A stretch of 64,000 nucleotides of DNA, from contig CAJUBE010000005.1 in the NCBI GenBank assembly GCA_910584725.1, positions 76,407-140,406 on the forward strand, in the 5' to 3' direction. Positions within the stretch are counted from its first letter, which is position 1. Each line of letters opens with the position of its first letter. The stretch comes from an uncultured Lachnospiraceae bacterium (lineage in GTDB: Bacteria; Bacillota; Clostridia; Lachnospirales; Lachnospiraceae). Under the pieces are notes generated by a model. It was not told the origin of the DNA, did no database searches, and saw nothing but the letters and a program-made list of their open reading frames with translations. Position numbers and translations under genes: made by a program. Below, piece by piece: positions 9,461-17,279 of this stretch.

Positions 9461-10171
9461 ATGTATACATTTGACGGAAGAGTGCGTTACAGCGAGATAG
9501 GGGAGGACGGCCTCTTAAGTCTGCAGTCCCTTTTGGATTATTTTCAGGACTGTTCGACCTTCCACTCTGAGGATATCGGGCTGGGACTGGAATATATGGA
9601 TAAAATCGGGCAGGTGTGGCTTTTGTCCGCGTGGCAGATTTGCATCGGGCGTTATCCGAAGTACGGCGAACAGATCGTAGTTGGCACGGCGCCCTATGAG
9701 TTTCGCGGTTTTATGGGACTGCGTAACTTTCTGATGCGGACGAAGGAGGGCGAGGCGCTGGCCTGGGCCAATTCTATATGGACGCTGATGGACAGGGAAA
9801 AAATGCGCCCCGTAAAGCCGAATGAGGATATGATTGCAGGCTATGTGCCAGAGGAAAGATATCCCATGGATTATGCGCCCAGAAAGATTGCGATGCCCGC
9901 GGACGGACAGCCGATGGAGGCATTCACGGTCAAACCGCATCATCTGGACACGAACCATCATGTCAATAACGGGCAGTATGTGCGCATGGCGATGGACTGT
10001 ATTCCGGGCGGCTTTCGGATCGGTCAGCTTCGCGTGGAGTATAAGAACCAGGCGCTGTTAGGAGATGAGATTTATCCCGTGATGGCGATGGGGGCGGATG
10101 GGAAGCTGTACACGGTTTCCCTGAACAGGGCGGACGGCAGCCCGTACAGTGTGGTGGAGTTCGAATTTTGA
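9461..10171 (+). CDS. Acyl-ACP thioesterase (FatA/FatB-type hotdog fold)
   Basis: This 236-residue protein has the acyl-ACP thioesterase layout of two hotdog domains. The first carries a LLDYFQDCSTFHSEDIGLG helix region (about 24-45). The second contains HLDTNHHVNNGQYV (about 161-174), which includes the conserved Asn-His catalytic region. Such enzymes release fatty acids from acyl-carrier protein and influence chain-length supply. It lies directly after hydF and before the CvfB-like gene, a convenience neighbourhood rather than a known pathway. Confidence 0.85.
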   Translation: MYTFDGRVRYSEIGEDGLLSLQSLLDYFQDCSTFHSEDIGLGLEYMDKIGQVWLLSAWQICIGRYPKYGEQIVVGTAPYEFRGFMGLRNFLMRTKEGEALAWANSIWTLMDREKMRPVKPNEDMIAGYVPEERYPMDYAPRKIAMPADGQPMEAFTVKPHHLDTNHHVNNGQYVRMAMDCIPGGFRIGQLRVEYKNQALLGDEIYPVMAMGADGKLYTVSLNRADGSPYSVVEFEF

Positions 10172-10184
10172 AAGGAAGAAAACG

Positions 10185-11024
10185 ATGATTCAACTAGGTG
10201 AAATACAGACCTTAAAGATAATAAAGCAGGTAGAGTTCGGCGTTTACCTGTATGATGGAGCAAATACGGAAGAACGGGTTCTCCTGCCGAAAAAACAGGT
10301 GCCGGAGGGCGTAGCGAACGGTGACGAGGTAGAGGTCTTTGTGTACCGCGATTCCAAGGACAGGCTGATAGCCACCACGAACAGGCCGAAGATCACTCTG
10401 CACGGCGTGGAGAGACTGCGGGTAGCGCAGGTGGGAAAGATCGGCGCCTTTTTGGATTGGGGGCTGGAGAAAGAGCTGCTTCTGCCCTTTAAGGAGCAGA
10501 CCAGAAGGGTGTCCGCTGGGGAGGAGTGCCTTGCGGCGCTCTATATTGATAAGTCGGACAGGCTCTGTGCCACCATGAATGTATATCCTTATTTAAAAAA
10601 TAACAGCAGTTATAAAAAGGATGACAGGGTAAATGGCACGGTCTATGAAATCAGTCCGAATTTTGGTGCGTTTGTGGCGGTGGACGATCAGTATTCGGGG
10701 CTGATTCCGAAACGGGAGCTTTACGGGAACGTTGCGGTTGGAGATACCGTAAACGCCCGCGTCACGGCGGTGAAGGAGGACGGGAAGCTGGATCTGAGCA
10801 TTCGGGAAAAGGCGTATCTGCAGATTGCGGGGGATGCGGAGAAGGTGATGCGTGTGATTGACAGCTTTGGCGGAGCGCTGCCTTTTAACGATAAGGCGTC
10901 GCCCGAGGTGATCCGCCGGGAGATGCAGATGAGCAAAAACGAGTTCAAGCGGGCGGTAGGAAATTTGTTAAAAGCGGGTAAAATTACGATAACGGAGAAA
11001 GCGATAAGACGCAATGACGAGTAA
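10185..11024 (+). CDS. CvfB-like S1 RNA-binding protein
   Basis: The ATG at 10185 (MIQLGEIQ) has an AAGGA site upstream; a longer frame opening inside the thioesterase gene is unlikely. The protein (279 residues) shows consecutive S1-like beta-barrel segments: LKIIKQVEFGVYL near the start, VAQVGKIGAFLDWGL around 82-96 and VNGTVYEISPNFGAFV around 147-162. The C-terminus (SKNEFKRAVGNLLKAGKI) looks like a winged helix. This order matches the CvfB/YitL family, conserved RNA-binding proteins linked to virulence-factor control in Firmicutes. The stop overlaps the start of the next gene by 11 bases, indicating translational coupling. Confidence 0.85.
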   Translation: MIQLGEIQTLKIIKQVEFGVYLYDGANTEERVLLPKKQVPEGVANGDEVEVFVYRDSKDRLIATTNRPKITLHGVERLRVAQVGKIGAFLDWGLEKELLLPFKEQTRRVSAGEECLAALYIDKSDRLCATMNVYPYLKNNSSYKKDDRVNGTVYEISPNFGAFVAVDDQYSGLIPKRELYGNVAVGDTVNARVTAVKEDGKLDLSIREKAYLQIAGDAEKVMRVIDSFGGALPFNDKASPEVIRREMQMSKNEFKRAVGNLLKAGKITITEKAIRRNDE

Positions 11025-12351
11025 AAGAGCGAATTGGTTGTTTCTGACTATCATACTGGTGCATTTTGGGGTGGTGGCATTCCTGATATTCTGGGGATCG
11101 CTTCTTCCGGACAGCATTGTTTTGAATTTCCTGCTGAGTCAGGGGATTCTTGTGGTACCGACGATTATCTTCCTGCTGATTTTTGAGCGCAGGGAGCGGC
11201 CGGCCGCGCCGCAGATGCCGATGAGGGGTATGCCGACTGCGCCCGGTGCGATGCAGATGCCGATGGGGGGTATGCCGACCGTGCCTGGGGCGATGCAGGC
11301 ACCAATGGCGGAAAGGGGGCGCAAGCCCCGGCGGTTTGAGGCATCGGGATTTCACAAGGTTAAAATTTCCACTCTGCTGATGATCGCCCTCTGTACCTTT
11401 TTGATTTCGCCGCTGGTGACGGTACTCAATGTACTGACGATGTTTTTTGCTGACAATGCGGTGGCGGCTCTGGAGGGGGACATCATAAGCACGCCCTTCC
11501 CCGTGATGCTCTTTATGATTGGAATATTCGGGCCCTTCTGTGAGGAATTTGTTTTCCGGGGTGTGATATACGGAAGTTACAGGAGAAACGGGCAATATAA
11601 TAATAACATATGTTACCAAAAGAGCCGCAGGAATGGAATCTCGGCGGTTCTGCTGTCAGCGTTTCTTTTCGGACTGATGCATATGAATTTTAATCAAGCG
11701 CTTTACGCTTTTGCAATTGGGATCTTTTTGGCACTGTTGGTGGAGGCGGCGGGGAGTTTGTGGGCGTCCGTCTTCTGCCATATGTTTTTTAATTCCTGCC
11801 AGGTCGTGCTGATGTATGTGTCGGAAAGTGTCTTGGACAGTATATACGGACAAGCCGTGAATGAAGCGGCGGAGCAGCTGTCCACGCAGGATCTTCTGGC
11901 GGCGCTCTCCGTATATCTGGTGATCGCGGCGGTCGCGACGCCGATTGCGGGCTGCGTGATCGTGTGGATTGCGAAGAACGAGGGACGGCAGGAAGCCTTT
12001 AGAGAGCTGTTTCGAAGGAGCGGGCGCACAGCCGTACAGAAGATGCCGCAGCCGAATGCGCGGATGCTGAATGTGCCGATGCCGCCACAGTCACAGCCTG
12101 TACAGTGGAGCCAACCGGCACCGCCCCGGCAAATGCCTGAGATGCCGCAGCCGCCACGATCCGCACAGTGGAACCAGCCGATACCGCCGCAGCCTGTACC
12201 GCCGGCGCAATGGAATCAGCCAATGCCACAGCAGCCTGTACAGTGGAATATGTCAGAGCCGCCCCGCACCGACTATCTGCTGAGTGTGCCGCTGATTATA
12301 GCGGTGGTGCTCTGCCTGGGGTATATGAGTCTTGAGCTGTTTTTGGTCTGA
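11014..12351 (+). CDS. CPBP-family intramembrane glutamic protease with Pro/Gln-rich tails
   Basis: The core has the CPBP (CAAX/bacteriocin-processing) motifs: EEFVFRG near residues 176-182, FGLMH near 218-222 and a final HMFFN near 265. Active-site Glu and His residues sit within membrane helices. Two features are unusual. An N-terminal cytoplasmic loop contains near-perfect MPMRGMPTAPGAMQ/MPMGGMPTVPGAMQ repeats. A long Pro/Gln/Trp-rich region (roughly residues 345-425, with QWNQP-type repeats) precedes a last membrane span. Bacterial CPBP proteases act on membrane peptides or signal proteins; the substrate here is unknown. It overlaps the CvfB-like gene. Confidence 0.82.
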   Translation: MTSKRANWLFLTIILVHFGVVAFLIFWGSLLPDSIVLNFLLSQGILVVPTIIFLLIFERRERPAAPQMPMRGMPTAPGAMQMPMGGMPTVPGAMQAPMAERGRKPRRFEASGFHKVKISTLLMIALCTFLISPLVTVLNVLTMFFADNAVAALEGDIISTPFPVMLFMIGIFGPFCEEFVFRGVIYGSYRRNGQYNNNICYQKSRRNGISAVLLSAFLFGLMHMNFNQALYAFAIGIFLALLVEAAGSLWASVFCHMFFNSCQVVLMYVSESVLDSIYGQAVNEAAEQLSTQDLLAALSVYLVIAAVATPIAGCVIVWIAKNEGRQEAFRELFRRSGRTAVQKMPQPNARMLNVPMPPQSQPVQWSQPAPPRQMPEMPQPPRSAQWNQPIPPQPVPPAQWNQPMPQQPVQWNMSEPPRTDYLLSVPLIIAVVLCLGYMSLELFLV

Positions 12352-12398
12352 GGGCTTCGGGAGCTGCCTGTGTATAGGCAGATCGGGATGCGAAATAG

Positions 12399-12430
12399 AA
12401 AATAACGACCCGGAGGGGCCGTTATTTTCG
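12399..12430. terminator. Bidirectional terminator between convergent genes
   Basis: An inverted repeat with arms AAAATAACGACC and GGCCGTTATTTT (one mismatch) lies between the CPBP protease on the + strand and the yjfB-like gene on the - strand. A's on one side and T's on the other allow it to work in both directions. Confidence 0.75.
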
Positions 12431-12431
12431 C

Positions 12432-12623
12432 TTAGACTGTCATATCAAAGTTTCCGCCGATGTGGGGATTGACGGACAGTTCCATCGCCGCCGCATCCAT
12501 CATGCCGACAACCTGACTGCCTGTGGTTTCCGCCTGATCCAGAGACTTGGCAAGCATTGCTACTCCGTAGGCGTCATTTGTTTTGGCGCTGGACATGGCC
12601 ATAGATAATCCTGCAATATCCAT
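12432..12623 (-). CDS. YjfB-family small protein (putative motility-associated)
   Basis: This is one of two genes on the - strand. The protein starts MDIAGLSMAMS and ends MELSVNPHIGGNFDMTV, the two signatures I recall for the YjfB family, small proteins annotated as putative motility proteins in Firmicutes. The ATG at 12623 gives the family-typical MDI start; upstream in-frame GTG and TTG codons are possible. An AAAGG site lies 12 bases upstream. The biochemical role is unknown. A chemoreceptor gene occurs much later in the window (52.6 kb), so motility is plausible for this organism. Confidence 0.78.
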   Translation of the reverse strand: MDIAGLSMAMSSAKTNDAYGVAMLAKSLDQAETTGSQVVGMMDAAAMELSVNPHIGGNFDMTV

Positions 12624-12870
12624 AAAAATCACCAACCTTTCTTCATCACTTATTTTACCACATCTCTGTTTCGGGTAACAATATGCAATTTTAACAATGC
12701 CATGAAATACTTAAAAACGTCAAAAACTTAAAAAATTACACAAAAAATTCACGAATGCAGGTAGATTTTTTTGTAAATATAGATTAAAATAGAATCTAGC
12801 TTTTGCTTTTTAGAAATTATGGGGCTGAAAGGCATAGTGAATTGTTACGAAACATAAGAGGGGTGGGGGA

Positions 12871-13959
12871 ATGATTTCAAATCAGATTTTGCAGAACACG
12901 ATAGAAGGTCTGAAAGCTATTGCCAGAGTGGAGCTCTGTGTTATGGACGTGGACGGGAAGGCGGCGGCCATGACGACGGAGGAAATGGAGCGCTGCGGCA
13001 GGGCGGCGGCGGAATTCGCGGAATCCCCGGCGGATTCGCAGGAAATTCAGGGATACCAGTATTTTAAAATTTTTGATGAGCAGCAGCTTGAGTATATTCT
13101 GGTGGCAGGCGGTGTGGGTGAGGACGTCTACATGGTGGGAAAGATGGTGACGTTCCAGATTCAAAACCTGTTGATTGCCTACAAGGAGCGGTTTGACAAA
13201 GATAACTTTGTGAAGAATCTGCTTCTGGATAACCTGCTTCTGGTGGATATATACAGCCGCGCGAAGAAGTTACATATTCAGACGGATGTCAGGCGGGTGG
13301 CGCTCATTGTGGAGACGGACAATGTCAAGGACTGCAATGCCCTTGAAAGTGTGCGGGCTTATTTTGGCGTGAATAATAAGGACTTCATCACAGCCGTGGA
13401 CGAGAATAACGTCATTGTGGTGAAGGATTTGTCCGAGGATGACAGCCCTCGGGAGATCGAGCGGTGCGCCGGAGCGGTGGCGGCTTATCTGCGCAAGGAG
13501 AGTTTTAAGAACGTCCGCGTTGCTTATGGCACGGTGGTAAACGAGATCAAGGGCGTGAGCAGTTCTTATAAAGAGGCAAAGATGGCACTGGATGTGGGAA
13601 AGATTTTCTTTGGAGAGCGCGACGTGATCGCCTACAGCGAGCTGGGTATCGGCCGTTTGATCTACCAGCTGCCGATTCCCCTTTGCAAGATGTTTATCAA
13701 GGAGATTTTTGACGGCAAAAGTCCTGATGAGTTCGATGAAGAGACGCTTGTCACCATCAATAAATTTTTCGAGAACTCCCTGAACGTGTCCGAGACTTCG
13801 AGGCAGCTCTTTATCCACAGGAATACGCTGGTTTACCGCCTGGATAAGCTGCAGAAAAGCACAGGGCTTGACCTGCGGATATTTGAGGACGCCATTACCT
13901 TTAAAATCGCATTGATGGTGGTAAAATATATGAAATATATGGAGTCATTCGAGTTCTGA
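12871..13959 (+). CDS. PucR/CdaR-type transcriptional regulator
   Basis: This 362-residue protein ends in the PucR helix-turn-helix motif (LNVSETSRQLFIHRNTLVYRLDKLQKSTGLDL, broken here as NVSETSRQLFIHRNT then LVYRLDKL; about residues 308-340). The middle region resembles the GGDEF-derived domain of CdaR regulators. The N-terminal about 110 residues resemble a sugar-diacid-recognition-like sensor. A GGGGTGGGGG ribosome site precedes the ATG. The upstream 235 bases are AT-rich. The target is unknown. It sits immediately before a small gene and ftsE, which is unusual for a metabolite-type regulator. Confidence 0.8.
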   Translation: MISNQILQNTIEGLKAIARVELCVMDVDGKAAAMTTEEMERCGRAAAEFAESPADSQEIQGYQYFKIFDEQQLEYILVAGGVGEDVYMVGKMVTFQIQNLLIAYKERFDKDNFVKNLLLDNLLLVDIYSRAKKLHIQTDVRRVALIVETDNVKDCNALESVRAYFGVNNKDFITAVDENNVIVVKDLSEDDSPREIERCAGAVAAYLRKESFKNVRVAYGTVVNEIKGVSSSYKEAKMALDVGKIFFGERDVIAYSELGIGRLIYQLPIPLCKMFIKEIFDGKSPDEFDEETLVTINKFFENSLNVSETSRQLFIHRNTLVYRLDKLQKSTGLDLRIFEDAITFKIALMVVKYMKYMESFEF

Positions 13960-13976
13960 TGTATAGAGGAGAGGAC

Positions 13977-14093
13977 ATGGAAGAAGGTATGACGGACAAA
14001 CAGTTTGATAATATCATCAAAATGATTTCCATGATTTTAGACGGATGTAAGGATTTGGATGAAGCGAAAAAGAAAATAAATGAACTCAAGTAG
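13977..14093 (+). CDS. Small 38-residue protein between regulator and ftsE
   Basis: This is a short frame with a strong ribosome site (AGAGGAGAGG) right before ATG. The sequence begins MEEGMTDKQFDNIIKMIS and ends KKKINELK, so it is charged and helical with one Cys. An in-frame ATG at 13959 overlaps the TGA of the preceding gene (ATGA). ftsE follows after 20 bases with its own AGAGAGG. Placement, spacing and ribosome site argue for a real gene. I do not recognise a characterised family. Confidence 0.65.
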   Translation: MEEGMTDKQFDNIIKMISMILDGCKDLDEAKKKINELK

Positions 14094-14113
14094 AAAAGTA
14101 GGAGAGAGGAAAC

Positions 14114-14845
14114 GTGGCAGTAAAGAAGAGAAGAAAAGCCCCCGCGGTGGAGAATGAGATTATCAATCTGACGAATGTGAGCAAGGCTTACTCAACCGGT
14201 GCGCCGGCCTTAAAGGATGTGAACCTTCATATCAGCAGAGGCGAGTTTGTCTTTATCGTGGGAGACAGCGGGTCGGGAAAATCTACCCTGATTAAGCTGC
14301 TTTTGAGAGAGCTTACCATCAGCAGCGGCTATATCAATGTGATGGGCTATGATCTTTCCAAGATCAAGCACAGAAAAATCCCGAAATTCAGAAGAAACTT
14401 GGGGATTGTGTTTCAGGACTTCCGCCTTTTGAAAGACAGGAACGTCTATGAGAACGTGGCTTTTGCCCAGCGTATTATTCAGAAGTCAAATAAGGAAATT
14501 AAGAAAAATGTGCCCAGTATTTTAGCCATTGTGGGACTTGCGGGCAAATACAAGGCGAAGCCCAGGCAGCTTTCCGGCGGTGAACAGCAGAGAGTGGCGC
14601 TGGCCCGCGCGCTTGTAAACCAGCCGACGATTCTTTTGGCGGACGAGCCTACGGGTAATCTGGATCCCAAAAATTCATGGGAGATTATGAAGCTTTTGGA
14701 GCAGATCAATGAAAACGGAACGACTGTTATCGTTGTTACCCACAACCGTGAAATTGTGAACGCGATGCAGAAGCGTGTGGTAACCCTGCGCCGCGGCGTT
14801 ATTATCCGCGACGAGGAAAAGGGAGGGTACATCGATGAGGATTAG
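14114..14845 (+). CDS. ftsE: Cell-division ATP-binding protein FtsE
   Basis: FtsE is the ATPase of the FtsEX complex that controls peptidoglycan hydrolases at the division site. The start is GTG. The protein has Walker A GDSGSGKST (about residues 54-62), signature LSGGEQQR (about 154-161), Walker B ILLADEPTGNLDP (about 174-186) and a switch His in VVTHNRE. The FQDFRLL segment is typical of FtsE. The first 15 residues are a basic extension. The 3' end overlaps ftsX by 11 bases, as expected for coupled synthesis. Confidence 0.93.
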   Translation: MAVKKRRKAPAVENEIINLTNVSKAYSTGAPALKDVNLHISRGEFVFIVGDSGSGKSTLIKLLLRELTISSGYINVMGYDLSKIKHRKIPKFRRNLGIVFQDFRLLKDRNVYENVAFAQRIIQKSNKEIKKNVPSILAIVGLAGKYKAKPRQLSGGEQQRVALARALVNQPTILLADEPTGNLDPKNSWEIMKLLEQINENGTTVIVVTHNREIVNAMQKRVVTLRRGVIIRDEEKGGYIDED

Positions 14846-15731
14846 TACATTTTTCTATACGCTCAAGCAAGGCTTCCGCAATATTTTCAGAAACAAGCTC
14901 TTTTCGCTGGCGTCGATTGCAACGATCGCGGCCTGCCTTTTTCTTTTTGGCATTTTTTACGCGATTTTAGCGAATTTCCAACATATCGTGAAGAATGCGG
15001 AGGAAGGCGTCTCCGTCTGGGTATTCTTTGATGAGGGTATTGAGGACATCAGAATACAGCAGATTGGAGATATGATTGCGAAGCGGCCCGAGGTGGCAAA
15101 GATGGAGTTTATTTCCGCGCAGGAGGCGTGGGAGAGCTTCCGGGATGAGTATCTGGGCGAATACGGCGATGGCTTTACGGAGAACCCGCTGGAGAATTCC
15201 GCTAACTATCAGGTATATCTGAATGATGTGTCTATGCAGTCAGCACTGGTGACTTATCTGGAATCGATAGACGGCGTGCGGATGGTTAACCGCTCGGAGC
15301 TGGTAGCCACCACTTTGACCGGAGTCAACGCGCTGATTGCCTATGTTTCTGTCGGCATTATTGCGATTCTGCTGGCGGTATCCATTTTCCTGATCAGTAA
15401 TACCGTTGCAATCGGCATTTCTGTCCGCAAGGAGGAGATTAATATTATGAAATACATAGGGGCCACCGATTTCTTCGTGCGTTCCCCTTTTGTGGTGGAA
15501 GGCATTATGATCGGACTGATCGGCGCGGCTCTGCCGCTCGGTTTTATCTACCCTATTTACAATGTAGTCTTGACTTATGTGACGGATCGGTTTCCACAGC
15601 TCTCCTCCCTTTTAAGTTTTGTGCCGGTGGGAGAGGTTTTCAATGTGCTTGTGCCCATATCTCTTGGCCTTGGCGTAGGCATTGGCTTCCTGGGAAGTAT
15701 CGTAACGGTGAGAAGACATTTAAGAGTGTGA
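14835..15731 (+). CDS. ftsX: Cell-division permease FtsX
   Basis: This 298-residue protein has one N-terminal membrane span (about 22-46), a large extracellular loop (about 50-170) and three C-terminal spans, the FtsX topology. The start sequence around FFYTLKQGFRNIFRNKLFSLAS is typical of Firmicute FtsX. FtsX passes the ATP-driven signal from FtsE to an extracellular murein hydrolase. The M23 gene downstream is the obvious partner, comparable to PcsB or CwlO systems. Its stop codon lies inside the first arm of a structured repeat element. Confidence 0.93.
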   Translation: MRISTFFYTLKQGFRNIFRNKLFSLASIATIAACLFLFGIFYAILANFQHIVKNAEEGVSVWVFFDEGIEDIRIQQIGDMIAKRPEVAKMEFISAQEAWESFRDEYLGEYGDGFTENPLENSANYQVYLNDVSMQSALVTYLESIDGVRMVNRSELVATTLTGVNALIAYVSVGIIAILLAVSIFLISNTVAIGISVRKEEINIMKYIGATDFFVRSPFVVEGIMIGLIGAALPLGFIYPIYNVVLTYVTDRFPQLSSLLSFVPVGEVFNVLVPISLGLGVGIGFLGSIVTVRRHLRV

Positions 15732-15877
15732 GAAGTATTTCTAAAGCTCAGCAGCAGAGGCTGCATCGCAAAGTCAGCAAAGCTGACTTGGAAGTACTAA
15801 GTCTCACACATGAGAATGCCTGAAAAGCGGCATTTTCTGCACAGATTTGAGATTCCGTTGAAGCGGAGTTATGGTGG
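15726..15877 (+). repeat. Structured intergenic repeat, copy 1
   Basis: This element starts on the ftsX stop codon. An outer 8-bp stem pairs GTGTGAGA (15726-15733) with TCTCACAC (15802-15809). Inside, AGTATTTCT pairs with GGAAGTACT using G-T wobbles, and a perfect hairpin pairs AAGTCAGC with GCTGACTT (15771-15789). A second hairpin, GAGAATGCC/GGCATTTTC (15812-15837), and a third, GATTCCGT-TGAA-GCGGAGTT (15851-15870), follow. The same architecture recurs at 15880 and 57962 with different bases in the stems, so structure appears conserved. Function unknown. Confidence 0.8.
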
Positions 15878-15879
15878 TA

Positions 15880-16014
15880 GCGTGAAAAGTGCTTCTAAAG
15901 ACGTCCCGCCATAGGACGGGACGCCAAGAAGCACTAAGTTTCACGCAGGAGAATGCCTGAAATACGGCATTCTCCGCACAGATTTGAGATTCCGCTGAAG
16001 CGGAATCATGGAGG
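15880..16014 (+). repeat. Structured intergenic repeat, copy 2
   Basis: This is the tandem second copy. The outer stem is GCGTGAAA (15880-15887) with TTTCACGC (15939-15946), and the next stem is AGTGCTTCT (15888-15896) with AGAAGCACT (15927-15935). An apical hairpin pairs CGTCCCG with CGGGACG (15902-15923). The second hairpin GGAGAATGCC/GGCATTCTCC is perfect (15948-15975). The third hairpin GATTCCGC-TGAA-GCGGAATC (15988-16007) is also perfect and ends two bases before the GGAGG ribosome site of the M23 hydrolase. It could therefore influence initiation of that gene. Confidence 0.82.
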
Positions 16015-16019
16015 CTAGC

Positions 16020-17249
16020 TTGAAAATACACAGCCGAAAGAAGATAAAAAGAATAACGTGCGTTACCCTGTGCCTTGCGCTGGTACTCTCGTGTGCTCTG
16101 CCCGGGCCTTCCGTGCAGGCGGTTACCAGCGAGAGCATCCGGGAGAAGGAGCGGGAGATTGAGAAGGCGAAGGAAGAAGTCTCCGGCTTGAAGAACAGCA
16201 AGACTGACGTGGAGAAGTTGAAAAAGGAGCTGGAGCAGTCAAAAAATGACCTGACGGCTTATGTACAGCAGTTGGACGGGCAGCTTGCTGACATACAGGA
16301 GAAGATCGCGCAATATAATACAATGATTACCGAAAAAGAAAAAGAGATCGAGGAGACGGCCCGCGATCTGGATGAGGCGCAGGCGAGACAGGAGCAGCAG
16401 TATGAGGCCATGAAGAAGCGCATTCAGTTTATGTATGAGCGCAGCGACTCGTTTTACATGGAAACTCTTTTCGGTTCCAACAGTATCGCGGGGATTGTGA
16501 ACCGCGCCGATTATATTGAGGCTTTGTCCCGCTATGACAGGGATAAGCTGGATGAATACGTGGAAACCAGAAAGTATGTGGAACTCTGTAAGGAAGAGCT
16601 GGAGGTGGAAAAGCAGCTTTTGGACGAGACCAGGGAGGCGGTGGAGCAGGAGGAAGCAAACGTTAATACCCTGATCGGGGAGAAAGAAGCCCAGATTGTT
16701 TCCGTCAGCGGAGATATTGCCAATAAAGAGGCGGCCATCAAGGAATACGAAGCGATGATTGCTCAGGAGAACGCCGAAATCGCCGCATTGGAGAAGGCGG
16801 TGGCGGAGGAGCGCGCGAGACTGGAAGCGGAGAACGCGCAGGCAAGGATCTATAATGGCGGTATGTTCGCCTGGCCTTGTCCCGGCTACAAGCGCATTTC
16901 CGACGAGTATGGCAACCGTATGCACCCAATTCTCGGGGTGGAGAAGTTTCACAACGGGCTGGATATGGCGGCATCTTCGGGAACGCCTATTTTGGCCGCA
17001 TATGACGGCGATGTGGTGGCGGCGGATTACAGTGGCAGCATGGGCAACTATATTATGATTGACCACGGCAGCGGTCTTTACACTATCTATATGCACTGCT
17101 CCGCACTGTATGTTTCTAAAGGGCAGACTGTTTCTAAAGGACAGAACATTGCGGCGGTGGGTTCCACAGGCCGTTCCACAGGCCCACACCTGCATTTCAG
17201 CGTTCGCCTGAACGGAAGTTACACCAGCCCGTGGAACTATTTAAAATAA
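16020..17249 (+). CDS. Secreted coiled-coil M23 murein hydrolase (PcsB/EnvC-like)
   Basis: I choose TTG at 16020, which has GGAGG five bases upstream. ATG at 16008 would overlap that site. The first about 34 residues form a signal peptide (basic start, hydrophobic core VTLCLALVLSCAL, then VQA). Residues about 35-275 are a long Glu/Lys-rich coiled coil. The C-terminal M23 domain has HNGLDMA (about 311-317) and HLHF (about 390-393), the LytM zinc ligands. Coiled coil plus M23 next to ftsEX is the pattern of hydrolases activated by FtsX. It probably cleaves peptidoglycan cross-links at division. Confidence 0.9.
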   Translation: MKIHSRKKIKRITCVTLCLALVLSCALPGPSVQAVTSESIREKEREIEKAKEEVSGLKNSKTDVEKLKKELEQSKNDLTAYVQQLDGQLADIQEKIAQYNTMITEKEKEIEETARDLDEAQARQEQQYEAMKKRIQFMYERSDSFYMETLFGSNSIAGIVNRADYIEALSRYDRDKLDEYVETRKYVELCKEELEVEKQLLDETREAVEQEEANVNTLIGEKEAQIVSVSGDIANKEAAIKEYEAMIAQENAEIAALEKAVAEERARLEAENAQARIYNGGMFAWPCPGYKRISDEYGNRMHPILGVEKFHNGLDMAASSGTPILAAYDGDVVAADYSGSMGNYIMIDHGSGLYTIYMHCSALYVSKGQTVSKGQNIAAVGSTGRSTGPHLHFSVRLNGSYTSPWNYLK

Positions 17250-17279
17250 AGTATATTGTGTATAAGGAGATGAACTAAC

